A stretch of DNA of 64,000 bases from Tritrichomonas musculus (GCA_039105265.1 JAPFFF010000050.1:1116001-1180000); one strand, 5' to 3'; positions 1 through 10,578 are shown, numbered from the stretch's first letter. A program made the numbers and translations. The notes: a model not told the origin generated them from the letters alone.

Positions 1-11
1 AATCTTTTATC

Positions 12-29
12 TCACCTTTCATTTCATTT
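12..29 (+). promoter_or_regulatory. Initiator-like element before the surface-protein gene
   Basis: A TCACCTTTCATTTCATTT stretch lies 10-28 bp before the ATG at 40. Trichomonad genes typically start transcription at a TCA(Y)-type initiator very close to the start codon, and a CCTTT box is a known trichomonad core element. Both can be read here. The call rests on motif and spacing only. Confidence 0.4.
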
Positions 30-39
30 AAATATATAA

Positions 40-2535
40 ATGCTGATCTATTTATTAAGTTTTCTTGTTACTTCAGATAATACATTTTATTGTGACGTTT
101 CAAAAAGCTCTATAAAGTTTGAATCCAATAATAATTTATACTGCAATTCTACCACAATTTCGTATACCCAATCAAACCCAATTCAAATTTATGTCATTGG
201 CAATACTGAATCAAATAGTGTCATTGTTCAGGATTCTATCGCTACTTTTTATTTATTAAATACAAATATCAAAGCTGAGTCTGCATTTTCGGTTGTAGGC
301 GGAAAAGTTAATATAATTTTAAATGAAGGATCATCGACAATAACTAGTACAAATGACGCAGGAATAAGCTGTTCAGGAAATGCTGAAATTACAATTAGTG
401 GAAGTTCTTCAGCCAAATTAACTTCAATTTCTTCCTCTTTTTCTGGAATCGGAGCAGGTAAATCAACATCAACTTGCAAACTCATTTCAATTAACGGGAA
501 AATGACAATTGATGCTCAAGGCGGATATTATGGATCTGGAATTGGTGCCGGATGGGGATACAATGAAGGAACTTCAAATGTTGACAAAATTTTAATCCAA
601 GATGGAAAAGTTACAGCAACAAGCCCTTCTAATGCAGGAATTGGTGCTGGTGTTGGAAGATCTAAGTTTTCATCTAATGTTGGTAACATTACTATTCTTG
701 GTGGAATTATTGCTGCCACTGGCGGTGAATGGGGTGCAGGAATTGGTGGTGGATATGGCTTTTCAGATCACTCGTCAAATGCAAATACCATTTTAATTGC
801 TGGAGGTGAAATAGTTAGCAAGGGTGGAAGACATGCTGCAGGAATTGGCGCTGGAGCAGGATTATCTTCAACAAATGCTTCATCTGTTAGTCATCTCTCT
901 TTAATTGCAAACCAAATTACATCATCATCAGATTCAAACACCAATACAATTTGCGTAAATATACAAGCGAATGGTGGAAGTCGGGCAGAGGCAATTGGTA
1001 ATGGATCTGGTGGAAAAGTTTCCGAAAAAGAAGAAAAAGGCTCTAAGTCGCAATGCAGCGATTATAGATGTACTTTTATTTCAGAATCAACAGAATGCGT
1101 AAGCCCATGGAAATGTGATGTGCAAAATTGCTTCCAATGCTCTTCATCTTCTACTTGTTCCGTCTGCCAAAAAGGATATAAACTTTCAGAAAATACCTGC
1201 ATAATAGATTCAACATTACCAACAACTTCATCTTCCTCTACCTCGTCTTCTTCAGTAATTCCACCAACAAATGATCCAACTATACCAGTAGCAACTGAAG
1301 TTCTTTCAATCTTTTATTGTACATCAGAAACAGACCAGAAATGTCAAAATGCCAAATCAAATTGGGAATCTGAACGTTCTTCCCAGATATCTAATATCAA
1401 TCAACGTTCAAAGTTTGCATCAAGTATTGGTAAAAGACCTTACGAAAATACAATCGATCTCTTAACAAAATCAACCTCACTTACCAGCGTTGCATTTGGT
1501 ATTACAGAACTTCAGGAATCATTAAGAACCGCCAAAAACTTAGTTCTATCATCATCTCAAATAGGCATATTTAACATTATTATATATCAATATGGTAGTA
1601 TGAATAAAGATGATTCAGTTGATTTCTCATTTCTTCAACCATACTCATCAAGCCATGTTGTTTTCAACATAAGCTATGTAGTTCTTACCGAAAACCATGC
1701 CGTAAATATTAAAGTTGGCGATGTAAGTACCTTTGTATCTTCACTTACTCTAATTTTTGCAGAAAAGACATCAATTATTAGTCAATATGAGTCAAAAACA
1801 AAGTCATTCCTCGCCATTGATACAGTAAATCTAGTGCATTCACGTTTCGTTGAATCAGAATTTGGTAACAAATACAACATTTCAGCTGATTTAATCACAT
1901 GCGACCAATACTCTGCTTCATCACTTTCAAATCTTGCAGAGAAATGCTCAGATAGAGTGTTTGTCACTTTCCCGGTCGCTTTATCTAAAATCGATGTTGA
2001 ATTAAAGGAAAAATCTGTTTTAATCAGCATTCCATTCAAAGGTGCTTCCTATTTAGCTACTGGTGATGACTCAAATGGAGAATTAAGCACAGAGGTGGCA
2101 AGTGAACAAACGGGGTTAGTATGCAGAGCCAACGAAGTTTCCTTCTCTTTAGATCCGAAAACAGAATCGACCAAATATGCTCTCAATTTAACATTAGAGA
2201 ATGACAAAGGCAATGCAAAGATTGACTTCGTTGGTGAGAATTGGCATTCGTGTACTTTCGAGAAGCCATTGGTAATTAGTTCAAACTCAGATGTCGATGT
2301 CGCCCTCAGCTCAAAGCCTGATAACGTTAATGTTCTGATTGAAAAAAGGGAACAAGCCAGCTCAGACAGCAAGAAAGACAAAAAGAAGCTCTCTGGTGGT
2401 GCTATTGCTGGCATATCTATAGCAGTATTCGTTGTCGTTGGTCTTGTCATTTTCCTACTTGTTTATTTCCTCGTATTTAAGAAGGAGAAGAACGAGAAGC
2501 CTACAGAAGGCAATGAGAAGCTTCTTAGCGACTAA
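40..2535 (+). CDS. Surface protein with Gly-rich solenoid repeats, Cys-rich module and C-terminal membrane anchor
   Basis: An 831-residue type I membrane protein. The N-terminus has a short hydrophobic signal-like segment (residues 1-12). Residues about 30-330 hold repeated GIGAG/GIGGG turns separated by beta-strand-like stretches, as in beta-solenoid or carbohydrate-binding-domain proteins. Residues about 355-390 form a Cys-rich EGF/furin-like module (CDVQNCFQCSS..CSVCQKGY). A Ser/Thr-rich linker follows, then a long unassigned ectodomain. Near the C-terminus is one membrane helix (about 785-812, starting GGAIAGISIAVF) and a short charged tail. Expected at the cell surface, perhaps in adhesion or glycan binding; that role is inference. 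The ATG at 40 is the first in frame and sits just after an initiator-like sequence. The gene converges on the Myb gene downstream. Confidence 0.85.
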   Translation: MLIYLLSFLVTSDNTFYCDVSKSSIKFESNNNLYCNSTTISYTQSNPIQIYVIGNTESNSVIVQDSIATFYLLNTNIKAESAFSVVGGKVNIILNEGSSTITSTNDAGISCSGNAEITISGSSSAKLTSISSSFSGIGAGKSTSTCKLISINGKMTIDAQGGYYGSGIGAGWGYNEGTSNVDKILIQDGKVTATSPSNAGIGAGVGRSKFSSNVGNITILGGIIAATGGEWGAGIGGGYGFSDHSSNANTILIAGGEIVSKGGRHAAGIGAGAGLSSTNASSVSHLSLIANQITSSSDSNTNTICVNIQANGGSRAEAIGNGSGGKVSEKEEKGSKSQCSDYRCTFISESTECVSPWKCDVQNCFQCSSSSTCSVCQKGYKLSENTCIIDSTLPTTSSSSTSSSSVIPPTNDPTIPVATEVLSIFYCTSETDQKCQNAKSNWESERSSQISNINQRSKFASSIGKRPYENTIDLLTKSTSLTSVAFGITELQESLRTAKNLVLSSSQIGIFNIIIYQYGSMNKDDSVDFSFLQPYSSSHVVFNISYVVLTENHAVNIKVGDVSTFVSSLTLIFAEKTSIISQYESKTKSFLAIDTVNLVHSRFVESEFGNKYNISADLITCDQYSASSLSNLAEKCSDRVFVTFPVALSKIDVELKEKSVLISIPFKGASYLATGDDSNGELSTEVASEQTGLVCRANEVSFSLDPKTESTKYALNLTLENDKGNAKIDFVGENWHSCTFEKPLVISSNSDVDVALSSKPDNVNVLIEKREQASSDSKKDKKKLSGGAIAGISIAVFVVVGLVIFLLVYFLVFKKEKNEKPTEGNEKLLSD

Positions 2536-2650
2536 AAACCTTCTTTTTTAAAGTTATATCATTTAATTCTTTTATTATTATCTCCTTAATTTTGGTCAAA
2601 AGTCTTTTGTACTTACAAAGTCTATAATCAATCATTTTTTTATATAAAAA

Positions 2651-2689
2651 CATTCTATTGTTTAAATTGTTTTTATAAACAATAGAATG
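2651..2689. terminator. Perfect 14-bp stem-loop between two convergent genes
   Basis: CATTCTATTGTTTA (2651-2664) is followed after 11 nt by its exact reverse complement (2676-2689). It lies in the 300-bp gap between the 3' ends of the surface-protein gene and the Myb gene. A 3'-end or transcription-blocking role is inference from position; it could equally be a small repeat remnant. Confidence 0.4.
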
Positions 2690-2836
2690 ATATTTTAAGA
2701 AATTGAAGACAAAATGGTTATATTTGGTTTTTATTTTTTTACTTTTTGACATTTTTATAGGTGAAATTAATAAGGTAAGAGGTATTTTCTTTTATCCATT
2801 CAACAATATTTTATTTAAAACAGAGAAAGTAAATTT

Positions 2837-3496
2837 TTATATGCCCCATAAAAACTGGGTGTTTTCATCAGATGAATATGAAAGAAAATCGATTAAATTT
2901 TCTCTATCAACATTTTGTTCTTTAATTTTATTTTTATCAGAAGATTTATCCGAAGAAACCAAATGTTGCTCTTTGTTGTTATTTGGTAACGAAAAATCAT
3001 TACTTTTATCAAGATTATTTGTATTTGATGGCAATCTTTCATTTGCAAATAAAGATGCTTGAGATTGTTTATTAGATGCTAATGGACTGAATTTTATTTT
3101 TTTATTATTCATTATTTTTATTAATCTATTTCTAACAGAGTTTATTGAACGATTAGGAAAATTAAGAGAAATTTTTTTCCATCGCGGGCCAAATTCATTG
3201 AATTTTGAAATTAATAGAACATCTTCTTCATATGACCATTCATTACAGTTTAGTGTTGGGTTTAAATAGTTTTTCCATCGATCACGAACTTGCCGAGAAT
3301 TCTTATTTGTCATATGTTTTGCAACCAAAGTCCATTCATTTTCGCCATACTTCTCAACAAGAGAGCATAGAATTTCATCATCCTTTTTTGTAAATTTTGT
3401 TCTTTTTATTTTTTTTCTTTGATTTGCTTGTTTTTTTTTAAATCCTTTGGACTGTGCAGCTATTATAGCTTTCTGAGTTAGTAAATTTGGTTGCAT
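2837..3496 (-). CDS. R2R3-type Myb DNA-binding protein
   Basis: A 219-residue nuclear DNA-binding protein. After a basic N-terminus (QRKKIKRTKFTKKDDE), two Myb/SANT repeats span residues about 30-80 and 82-132. The spaced tryptophans and recognition helices are visible (ENEWTLVAKHM..SRQVRDRWKNYL and CNEWSYEEDVLL..RWKKISLNF..NSVRNRLI). The C-terminal 85 residues are polar and low in complexity. Trichomonads carry large families of such two-repeat Myb proteins, some of which bind core-promoter elements. The first in-frame ATG at 3496 follows a TTCACCT initiator-like sequence. Its targets cannot be read from the sequence, although a Myb-type core recurs upstream of genes in the large Polinton of this window. 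Confidence 0.9.
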   Translation of the reverse strand: MQPNLLTQKAIIAAQSKGFKKKQANQRKKIKRTKFTKKDDEILCSLVEKYGENEWTLVAKHMTNKNSRQVRDRWKNYLNPTLNCNEWSYEEDVLLISKFNEFGPRWKKISLNFPNRSINSVRNRLIKIMNNKKIKFSPLASNKQSQASLFANERLPSNTNNLDKSNDFSLPNNNKEQHLVSSDKSSDKNKIKEQNVDRENLIDFLSYSSDENTQFLWGI

Positions 3497-4384
3497 CCTT
3501 TTAATAATATAACCTGAGGTGAAAAAAAAAATATTAATTCAAATGTTTTGAATTTTCATTCAAATTTTGATCTGAATTTCTAACAATTTTTGCAATTCAT
3601 AAAATAATTTCAATAAAACTCAATCAAATATTTTATTTCGATTGTCATGTTTTGCATAAAAATAAAGAAATTGGCATAAAATCTTTACTTTGCGATATTT
3701 AAAATTTTCAGTTTTATTATTTCATTTTTTTATTTCAAAAAGTTATATAGTAATTACGTAACCATATTTTTTTAAATTTTATTTATTTTTTTAGCTAACT
3801 CGAGATTTTATCAATTTGTTCGGCCATTTATACTAGTAATTTTTTAATTGAAAAAGTTCTAAATCATATAATCAAGAGGTATTCATGTAGAGAAATTGAC
3901 GAAATATTGTAATATTGATCATATTTTCTTTATTTTTATTTTGAAACTAAGAATATGCTTTAATGGATAAGAATTTTATACTCCTATTTTTGAGATATTT
4001 CTATTTTTATTTTTCTGAATAAAAATCGTTTTATAATTGAGAGGCTATATAATTTTTTTTATACAATTATATATATATGTATAAAAATTGATGAAATATA
4101 AATATATATATAATTTTGTTTTATTAATTATTATTGTATATATATATATATATATATATTGATAACTTATTAATACTTATATGTTTAAAAAACATTTATT
4201 TTATTTTTAATAAATTTTTAACTTTTTCAGTTATTATATTTTTTATATTGAAATAATAAACTTTTTTTATCCTAGTAGTATTTTTATTAAAACATTATTT
4301 TATTTTATATATATAATATATATTATTATTTATATACTATATTAATTTTATATTTAAGTTTACATAATATATTAAATAGATAAA
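3497..4384. other. AT-rich intergenic stretch with a TA microsatellite
   Basis: No open frame with recognisable content is seen. The stretch is dominated by A and T runs and includes an uninterrupted TA dinucleotide tract at about 4137-4159, with several shorter TATATA blocks around 4070-4115 and 4308-4325. Confidence 0.6.
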
Positions 4385-4739
4385 TTAAGGTTCTCCTTCC
4401 CAAAAAAAATGTAAATCATTCAATATTGAATTAACTCATAGAATAAATAATTCAATAGAGCATTTTTCGGAAAAAGTTTTGGTGAAAAATAAAAAAATTT
4501 GGCCTCAACGATTAAATCTTATTTCATTCAAAATTTTACTGATTTTTTAATTCTATGATTTCTATCTGTAAAAAAACAAAATCGATAAGATTTCATAAAA
4601 ATGTTTTTATTCAATCATTTGAAATATATATCTATATAAATTTCATATTTTAATTCATTTTTAAAAACGATATTTATGTATATTTTATTTGTGAAATCTC
4701 ATTGAATTTAATCTTTTGAATTTGAAAGGAGAACCTTAA
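4385..4739. mobile_element. Short TTAA-bounded inverted-repeat element (MITE-like), copy 1
   Basis: The ends are perfect 14-bp inverted repeats, TTAAGGTTCTCCTT (4385-4398) and AAGGAGAACCTTAA (4726-4739), enclosing 355 bp with no coding capacity. The outermost TTAA is palindromic, so it may be the target duplication rather than part of the repeat, as in piggyBac-type elements. Inside lie CAATATTGA, ACTCATAGAA, AATTCAATAG and CGGAAAAAGTTT blocks that recur in the same order in the element at 5044-5381. The family's autonomous parent is not in the window. Confidence 0.7.
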
Positions 4740-4771
4740 CAAAAAAAAAAAAAGAAAAATCTCTTGAATGG

Positions 4772-4886
4772 TTCACTTTTTGAGGGATAAAAACTCAAAA
4801 AGTGAAAGCAATTCAGAGATTTACAAATTCCGCTCCTCACTTTTTGAGAGCCGAGCTCTCAAAAAGTGCTACGTGGAATTTGTAAA
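4772..4886. repeat. Two adjacent perfect hairpins sharing one stem sequence
   Basis: Hairpin 1 has a 13-bp stem, TTCACTTTTTGAG (4772-4784) with CTCAAAAAGTGAA (4794-4806). Hairpin 2 has CACTTTTTGAGAG (4838-4850) with CTCTCAAAAAGTG (4856-4868) and a 5-nt loop. Hairpin 2 is itself enclosed by a 12-bp inverted repeat, TTTACAAATTCC (4820-4831) and GGAATTTGTAAA (4875-4886). A further single copy of CTCTCAAAAAGTG occurs at 8753-8765. The function is unknown. Confidence 0.7.
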
Positions 4887-5043
4887 ATTCAATTAAACGA
4901 TGATTTTCAATTTAATTTCTAAAAAAATATGTTGGTTTGTATTGTGATTATTTTTTGGTTTTCAATATATTAAATATTAAAGTTATTTTAATAATATAGT
5001 AATTAATAATTATACTTTATAAAAAATATTTTTAATAATATTT

Positions 5044-5381
5044 TTAAGGGACCACTATCATATTTTTTTGTAAACATTTCAATATTGAGAAAACTCATAG
5101 AAAAGAAAATTCAATAGTTGTTGTCTCGGAAAAAGTTTAAAACTTTAAAATTTCACCATTCCGATCATTTTTGTAAAATTTTTACTCCTTTCAACTTTTA
5201 AATTTTTATTGAAAAAAGGGAATAGGCTTAAAAGAAGAATAGAAAAAAATGATATGTAATTTATATAATTTATATATACCAAAATATAGCAAAAATACTC
5301 AAGAAATAATTTTTTTTAAGTCAATTAATTTTGTGATAACTCATAGAATTTTTAACATAGAATTTGATAGTGGTCCCTTAA
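5044..5381. mobile_element. Short TTAA-bounded inverted-repeat element (MITE-like), copy 2
   Basis: The ends are perfect 17-bp inverted repeats, TTAAGGGACCACTATCA (5044-5060) and TGATAGTGGTCCCTTAA (5365-5381), enclosing 338 bp without genes. Internal blocks match the 4385-4739 element in order and spacing, but the terminal repeats share only the TTAAGG start. The two are therefore diverged relatives rather than fresh copies. TTAA at both ends fits a piggyBac-like target site. Confidence 0.7.
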
Positions 5382-5541
5382 GAAGATGAGGAAATTTATA
5401 TTTTTCAAGAATCACTTCACTATTAACTTCACTTCACCTAAAATAATCATCTCACATCACTAAAACAATAATAACGTACCAAAATACGATGAAAAATAAT
5501 TCAAAATAATGCAAAATATAAAATTACTTTTTTCTTTAAAA

Positions 5542-6365
5542 TAGAGTCCCACAAAGAAGTCTCAGGTCGCCAGTAAATGTATACATTTTCATATATATAT
5601 AAGACTAACATAAAAACATTTATTTTTTATGAATAAGCATAGGTTAACAAAGAACCTCATGTTTATCATGAAATTCAGAAAATTATGAATAACATAACTT
5701 TTTCAGAGAAATATTCATTTTTTCATGAAAACCTGAGATTTCCAAATAAACCTGAGATTTCCAAAATAAAATTTTGAATAGAAAATTTTATCTTATGATT
5801 CGAATTATGTAAACTATCAAGCAATATATAAAAATACAAATATTGCATTTGATCTCTTTATAAGATTCTCTTAAAGCATAAAAAAGCATTTAATATATGA
5901 TATCATTATTCATTTACTTAAAAAATCATACAAAAATATAAAAAAGCAATAATTAAAAGTTTATAATGTCAGCTAAAGCAAATAAATAATGATAAAATGA
6001 TTTTGGAGCCAAAAATGTTGATGATAATAAAAAAATGTACGTTTTAATCGAACTTTTTCATAATGAATAAACCATTCAATTTATTTTGGAAACCTCAGGT
6101 TTACATGGAAATCTCCAGTTTATCATAGAAATCTACAATTTTTTATATAAATCTAATATATTCGTATATAATTGAAGTAATCAGTAAACCTTATGTTCAT
6201 GAGATACCTTAGGTTATTTTGAAAATGTAATTATTTCTACGTAAACCTTGTATTATCCACAAAAAAAAGAGGTTTATTGAGAAAGTTAGGTTTATTGTAA
6301 ATGTATAAATATCCATAAATAACCTATGCTTTCCGGGCCATCTGAGACTTCTTTGTGGGACTCTA
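5542..6365. mobile_element. TA-bounded inverted-repeat element, non-autonomous
   Basis: The terminal 24-bp inverted repeats are perfect: TAGAGTCCCACAAAGAAGTC.. from 5542 and its complement ending GGGACTCTA at 6365. A second subterminal pair (AAGCATAGGTTA near 5636 and TAACCTATGCTT near 6320) lies about 70-100 bp inside. The interior carries many degenerate copies of a CCTGAGATTTCC / CCTCAGGTTTAC motif and no gene. TA at each border fits the Tc1/mariner/pogo superfamily, and a pogo-like transposase remnant lies 220 bp to the right. Whether the two belong together is inference. Confidence 0.65.
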
Positions 6366-6587
6366 ATGAGAGTATAAAGTAACTTATTTACATAATAAAA
6401 TTTATTTAAATATATATTATTATTATTATACTGTACAATTAGTATATAATTATTTCGTAAATCAATTGAGAAATAAGTCATTTTCTTAATTTTTTAATGT
6501 AAATTTGCATTTAAAAGCGGAATGGAATATGATTGGGTTACAAACACAAAATAGCGAACCTTGGATTTTTAAAATTTGGTTTGTTTT

Positions 6588-7687
6588 TTATGAAAGGTCA
6601 CTCTTCATCTTATAGTTTGAGTTGTACCTCTTCATGGCCCCGAAAATAGAGATATCCAATGGTTGAGTCTGTTCGGAACTATGAGGCTCTAAATAATGTA
6701 TAATTAGGTTTTGCGATTCAAGATCTAAGCTGTTGAGGCAGTTTTCATGAGATTTAAAATTATATAGAATACGTAGGTTTCGTAAATAAGGAAAAAAAGA
6801 TTCTTCAAACCAGTATATCATACTTTTTGTGTTTATAAATCCGGAATCTGTATGAACCAATTGAATTTGATCGGGAGGAACATACCGAAATAGTTCTGAG
6901 TCAATTGTGGTCCTTGTGATTGCATATTGAGGAGGGCAAGTTTGACCATTTGGCGAAATGCATACAAGGACTGAAGAGCGCATGCCATCTCTCTCCACAG
7001 GAATAGGAACGGTTAGTTTATCATAGATCCATGGTACAATGACATATTTTTCGCAAGCATCAGTGTACCTTTGTTCACCTACTTCGTCTATGTTAAATAT
7101 AAAAGGCAAAGATATACTATTAATTTTCTCATATAAAATGTTCAGCATCAGTTATCGATGTTTCTAATCGATCACTTTCATATGGGACACCAATGCAACT
7201 TTTAAATTTATATCGAAATTTTACACAAATAAGTTTTCGAAGAGTATCCATTAACAAATTTTTCTGAGATATATAGTGCAATGTCTAAATAGCTTGGATA
7301 GCTTGGACATGGTTGAGCTAAATGTAAAGATTTAATGTATAATTCTACTTGGTTCATTTCATTGTCGTTTAAGGAACAAGTCCTGCCATCTCTGGCAGGT
7401 CCTCTAATGAAAATATTATGCATGTCACGTACTGAATACTTACTTTTTCCGAATATTTTGCCTATTCTCTCGAATGAAACTCTGATTTTTTCGGTTCTTA
7501 AAACACTACACAGTAATCCTACTTGGGTGCAAAAGTTTGGCGCGTTTAGGTACTCATAGGATTGAATCATTTGTGAAAATGCTTACACTTCCAGCCTATT
7601 TCCAGTGATTTGATTTATCATAGGAAAAGGTCCAATCATCTTATCTTTTTTTGCCTGGAACTCAGGTACTTCGTAAGGATTTTGCAT
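6588..7687 (-). pseudogene. Pogo/Tigger-like DDE transposase, broken
   Basis: A plain DNA transposon gene in pieces. The upstream piece (7687 down to 7208) begins MQNPYEVPEFQAKK, has an in-frame stop at about codon 35, and continues with a helix-turn-helix region (FERIGKIFGKSKYSVRDMHN). The second piece (7148-6588) is in another frame and carries the DDE_1 catalytic fold: FNIDEVG for the first Asp, VHTDSGF for the second, and PHSSEQTQPLDISIFGAMK, the typical pogo third-Asp block. It ends soon after this block, short of the usual C-terminus. At least two disruptions make it a pseudogene. No clear terminal repeats of its own were found. Confidence 0.85.
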
Positions 7688-10154
7688 TTAATTAAAAATG
7701 ATAATTAATTTAATTTTTTTTTTACTCTCACAAAATTTTGAATTGTTAAATGCTTTATCTCATAAATTTTGAATTGCTAATTAAGGACGAACTCCGATCT
7801 AAAACTTTTTGAATGCTATTTCAATTTTTTTCTTAAATTTTTGAAAGAGTCTTCCAAAAAAACGATTTGTTTTATGACTTTCAAATCATTTTATAGCTTT
7901 TTATATTTTGGGGAAATATGTAAAATATTTGGAATTTTAATTTTATATCGAAATCATAAAATATTATGATAAAAAAAATTTAAGATATATGCTAAAATTC
8001 GGATGTAAATGTTTGCAGATTTTTGCAGATTTTTAAACTCCCTACCTAACATCCTATTATATATTTTTAATAACGTAATAAATCGAATTTAAATACAAAA
8101 AATAAATTAATATATGTCAATATTGGATTAAATAAATCAATATTAAAAAATAACAAAATTTTCATTATAACTCTACAAAAACTACTGATTAGTAATCATT
8201 AATTATTTATATTAATATAACATGATTATAAACAAAATAAAATGTAGATTTAAAAAAATAATTAAATTTTTTTTTATGATGAGAAAAAATAAATATCAGA
8301 TTATCAGTAAATATTGAAATTAAATAATATGCAATGGTTGATTTTTTTTATTTTTTTTTACTGACAAAAATCTGCAAAAATCCCGATTCGTATCAAAAAA
8401 TTGAAAAGAAATTGAGATGGGGATTCATTTTTCTGATAAAAACAAAATAATTGATTGAAAATTTCAAATAAATAATCTATTTATTGAATAAAAAAAATAA
8501 ACTCAATTAAATCTTTTTCATCTCTTATTCAAAATTGAAAGATTTTGCTTTTTTCTTTCAATTTTTTTTTATTCGGTTTTGCCATTTTTATTTTTGGTTT
8601 CAAGAAAAAGCAGCCAGAGACAAAACTTTATATTTGTCATTAGAGTAGGCAACAAAAAGATCAAATGCATTCATCTGTAGTAGCTAAGCTAGCCAGGGAG
8701 GTTTAAGGTTTCCATTTTAAACTATTCGCATGATTTAAGGGCGGCGTTTGGCCTCTCAAAAAGTGGAGATTTGAAACATCCATAATTTCCATAATAATGA
8801 ATTTTTAATTTATTTTATAGTTTATATAAAATGTATAAGTATATAATTTATTATTTATATGGTTATAAGAGCAGAATTACAAAAAAATAAAAATCAAAAA
8901 AATATGATTTTTTTCATGTTTGAGATATCCTTGCTCCGACGACGTAGTTTGATTTTTATTTATTATTTAAAAAAATTTTACTAGGCAACCATGCCATTTC
9001 TAATTATCCTCAAATAGTTATTTTGATTTTAAGTTTTCTCTTCTCAAAATTCAATGAGAAAAAATAATCAAAATAATCAACAGAATTCCATTGAAATTTT
9101 TTTTCTGAGTTTCTTCTCAATCAGTTTAAGAGCAATAATTTATAATTATTGCAAATATTTTTATGATAAATGATACATAATTGTTTAATATTAAATATAT
9201 AATAGTTATATAAAAATATAACATTAATTATAAAACGATAACGCTTAAAAATATACAATAATTCAACAATCTGCCAACAATCTTTATTTTGAATATAATG
9301 AACATAACAAATCATAATAAAAATGAATAAAATGGATTATTTTAAGTACCTGAACAATTCTCACAATCAATAAAAATCCGATTAAAAAGAATATTATTAT
9401 TGTAGAAATTTATAGGAAACATTTAAAAAGAACATTTAGTCATATGATTATATAAGAAAATTTAATCATAAAAGTCAATCTCTCCTTAATTTTTTTGATT
9501 AAATCTTTTAATAATCTAACAAAAGCATTTACTGATCAAAAACAAAAGGGTATTTTAATTTTTCAAATGTATTCTAAAAGTTCAAAAATGTTCTACTCAT
9601 GTATTTGATGCTTAAATAGTATAAAATATACACGAATGCTGAAAAAATAAAATTCAAGCAATTGATGCCAATTTTGAAGAATTAGAAGGAAATATTTTTG
9701 ATATATCAAATAATAATAAATATTAATTATATATATGATAATAAATATATTATTTATTTCCTATATTCTAGTGTAATGCTATTTATTCTTTTTTTAAATA
9801 TCTTTCAAAATATAATTTTTTGAATACTAAATGATAAAAATTAAAATACATATATTCTAATATTAAATACGTATTTAGCTGCTTAATTACTTTATAAATA
9901 TATATATATTATATAAATCATTATTAATTCATATAAATCAAAGAATTAAGAATAAATATTAAATAAAAATAATCTGAAAAATTTTTATTTTTTCTGTTAA
10001 TTCAATTTATTTATTTCAAATATTATCATAAATAATTTATTAATAAAAATATAAAATTGTATTTATGATATATATAATATAAAAAATAGATTAAAATATA
10101 AAAAAATTCATAGCAACCTAAATATTTCAATATATTTAACTATTATTATGATTT
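7688..10154. other. AT-rich intergenic region without supported genes
   Basis: The sequence is AT-rich with long A/T runs; no open frame with family-like content was seen. A 17-bp inverted repeat, GATTTTTGCAGATTTTT (8018-8034) and AAAAATCTGCAAAAATC (8366-8382), may mark another small decayed element of about 365 bp. A GC-richer patch at about 8610-8770 has no gene or tRNA I can fold. The composition changes sharply at about 10,140, where the Polinton remnant begins. Confidence 0.55.
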
Positions 10155-10193
10155 GTTACCTGTGTTCTTAGCTTGAGCGTTTTGGTATGTCAT
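10155..10193 (-). other. Start of a double jelly-roll capsid gene at the remnant's edge
   Basis: Thirteen codons on the minus strand read MTYQNAQAKNTGN. The two capsid proteins of the large Polinton begin MTYQNAQFKNSGN and MTYQNAQFRNFGN. The match, the strand and the position (next to the pX-like gene, as in the large element) identify it as the beginning of a capsid gene, of which only this part is present here. Confidence 0.75.
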
Positions 10194-10278
10194 GTACTCT
10201 TTTGGTTATCAATAAAAAACAAAATTATCGGATAATAAAAGCGCAATATAGATTTTTCTCTCTCATGAAAACACACAG

Positions 10279-10560
10279 ATGGCGTTTGGAAGTTGGTTCA
10301 AGAATATCGTTAAAGGGGCAAAGAATATCATCGGAAAGGCCTTACCAGTACTGAAGAAAGGTGCAGAATTGGTCAATAAAGTAGCGCCCATAGCTAAAGA
10401 CATAATTGGAGGCCCAGTTGGAGATTTAATCGGAAAAGTTGGTGATGTTGCCGGTAAAGTCAACAATAAATTAAGCGGTAAAAATATGATTGGCGGCAAT
10501 GCAGGTAAGAGAAAAGTGCTACTGAATACAGAACAATACCCATTCCTTAATGACTACTAA
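10279..10560 (+). CDS. pX-like amphipathic virion protein (remnant Polinton)
   Basis: A 93-residue basic protein starting MAFGSWFKNIVKGAKN, followed by alternating Lys, Ala, Gly and Val residues that would form amphipathic helices (VLKKGAELVNKVAPIAKDI). It is clearly homologous to the 93-residue protein at 31,833-32,114 (MAFGSWIKKIGEKVKN). Small Lys/Gly/Ala-rich amphipathic proteins beside capsid genes recall adenovirus pVI/pX-type core or membrane-lytic proteins; that functional match is inference. It diverges from the capsid-gene start at 10,155-10,193 with an 85-bp shared upstream gap. Confidence 0.65.
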   Translation: MAFGSWFKNIVKGAKNIIGKALPVLKKGAELVNKVAPIAKDIIGGPVGDLIGKVGDVAGKVNNKLSGKNMIGGNAGKRKVLLNTEQYPFLNDY

Positions 10561-10578
10561 GATATTTTTGCCTGGGTG

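Noticed and set aside
2703-3062. Plus-strand frame of 119 codons opposite the Myb gene
   Set aside because: It is the antisense shadow of the Myb gene's low-complexity tail and has no features of its own.
6209-6481. Minus-strand frame of 90 codons across the right end of the TA-bounded element
   Set aside because: Ile/Asn/Tyr-rich chance frame running across the element border.
8610-8770. GC-richer patch considered as a tRNA or small RNA gene
   Set aside because: No cloverleaf with acceptor stem and T-loop could be folded by eye.
9121-9315. Short minus-strand frame in the AT-rich intergenic region
   Set aside because: Ile/Tyr/Asn-rich, no promoter and no similarity I can see.
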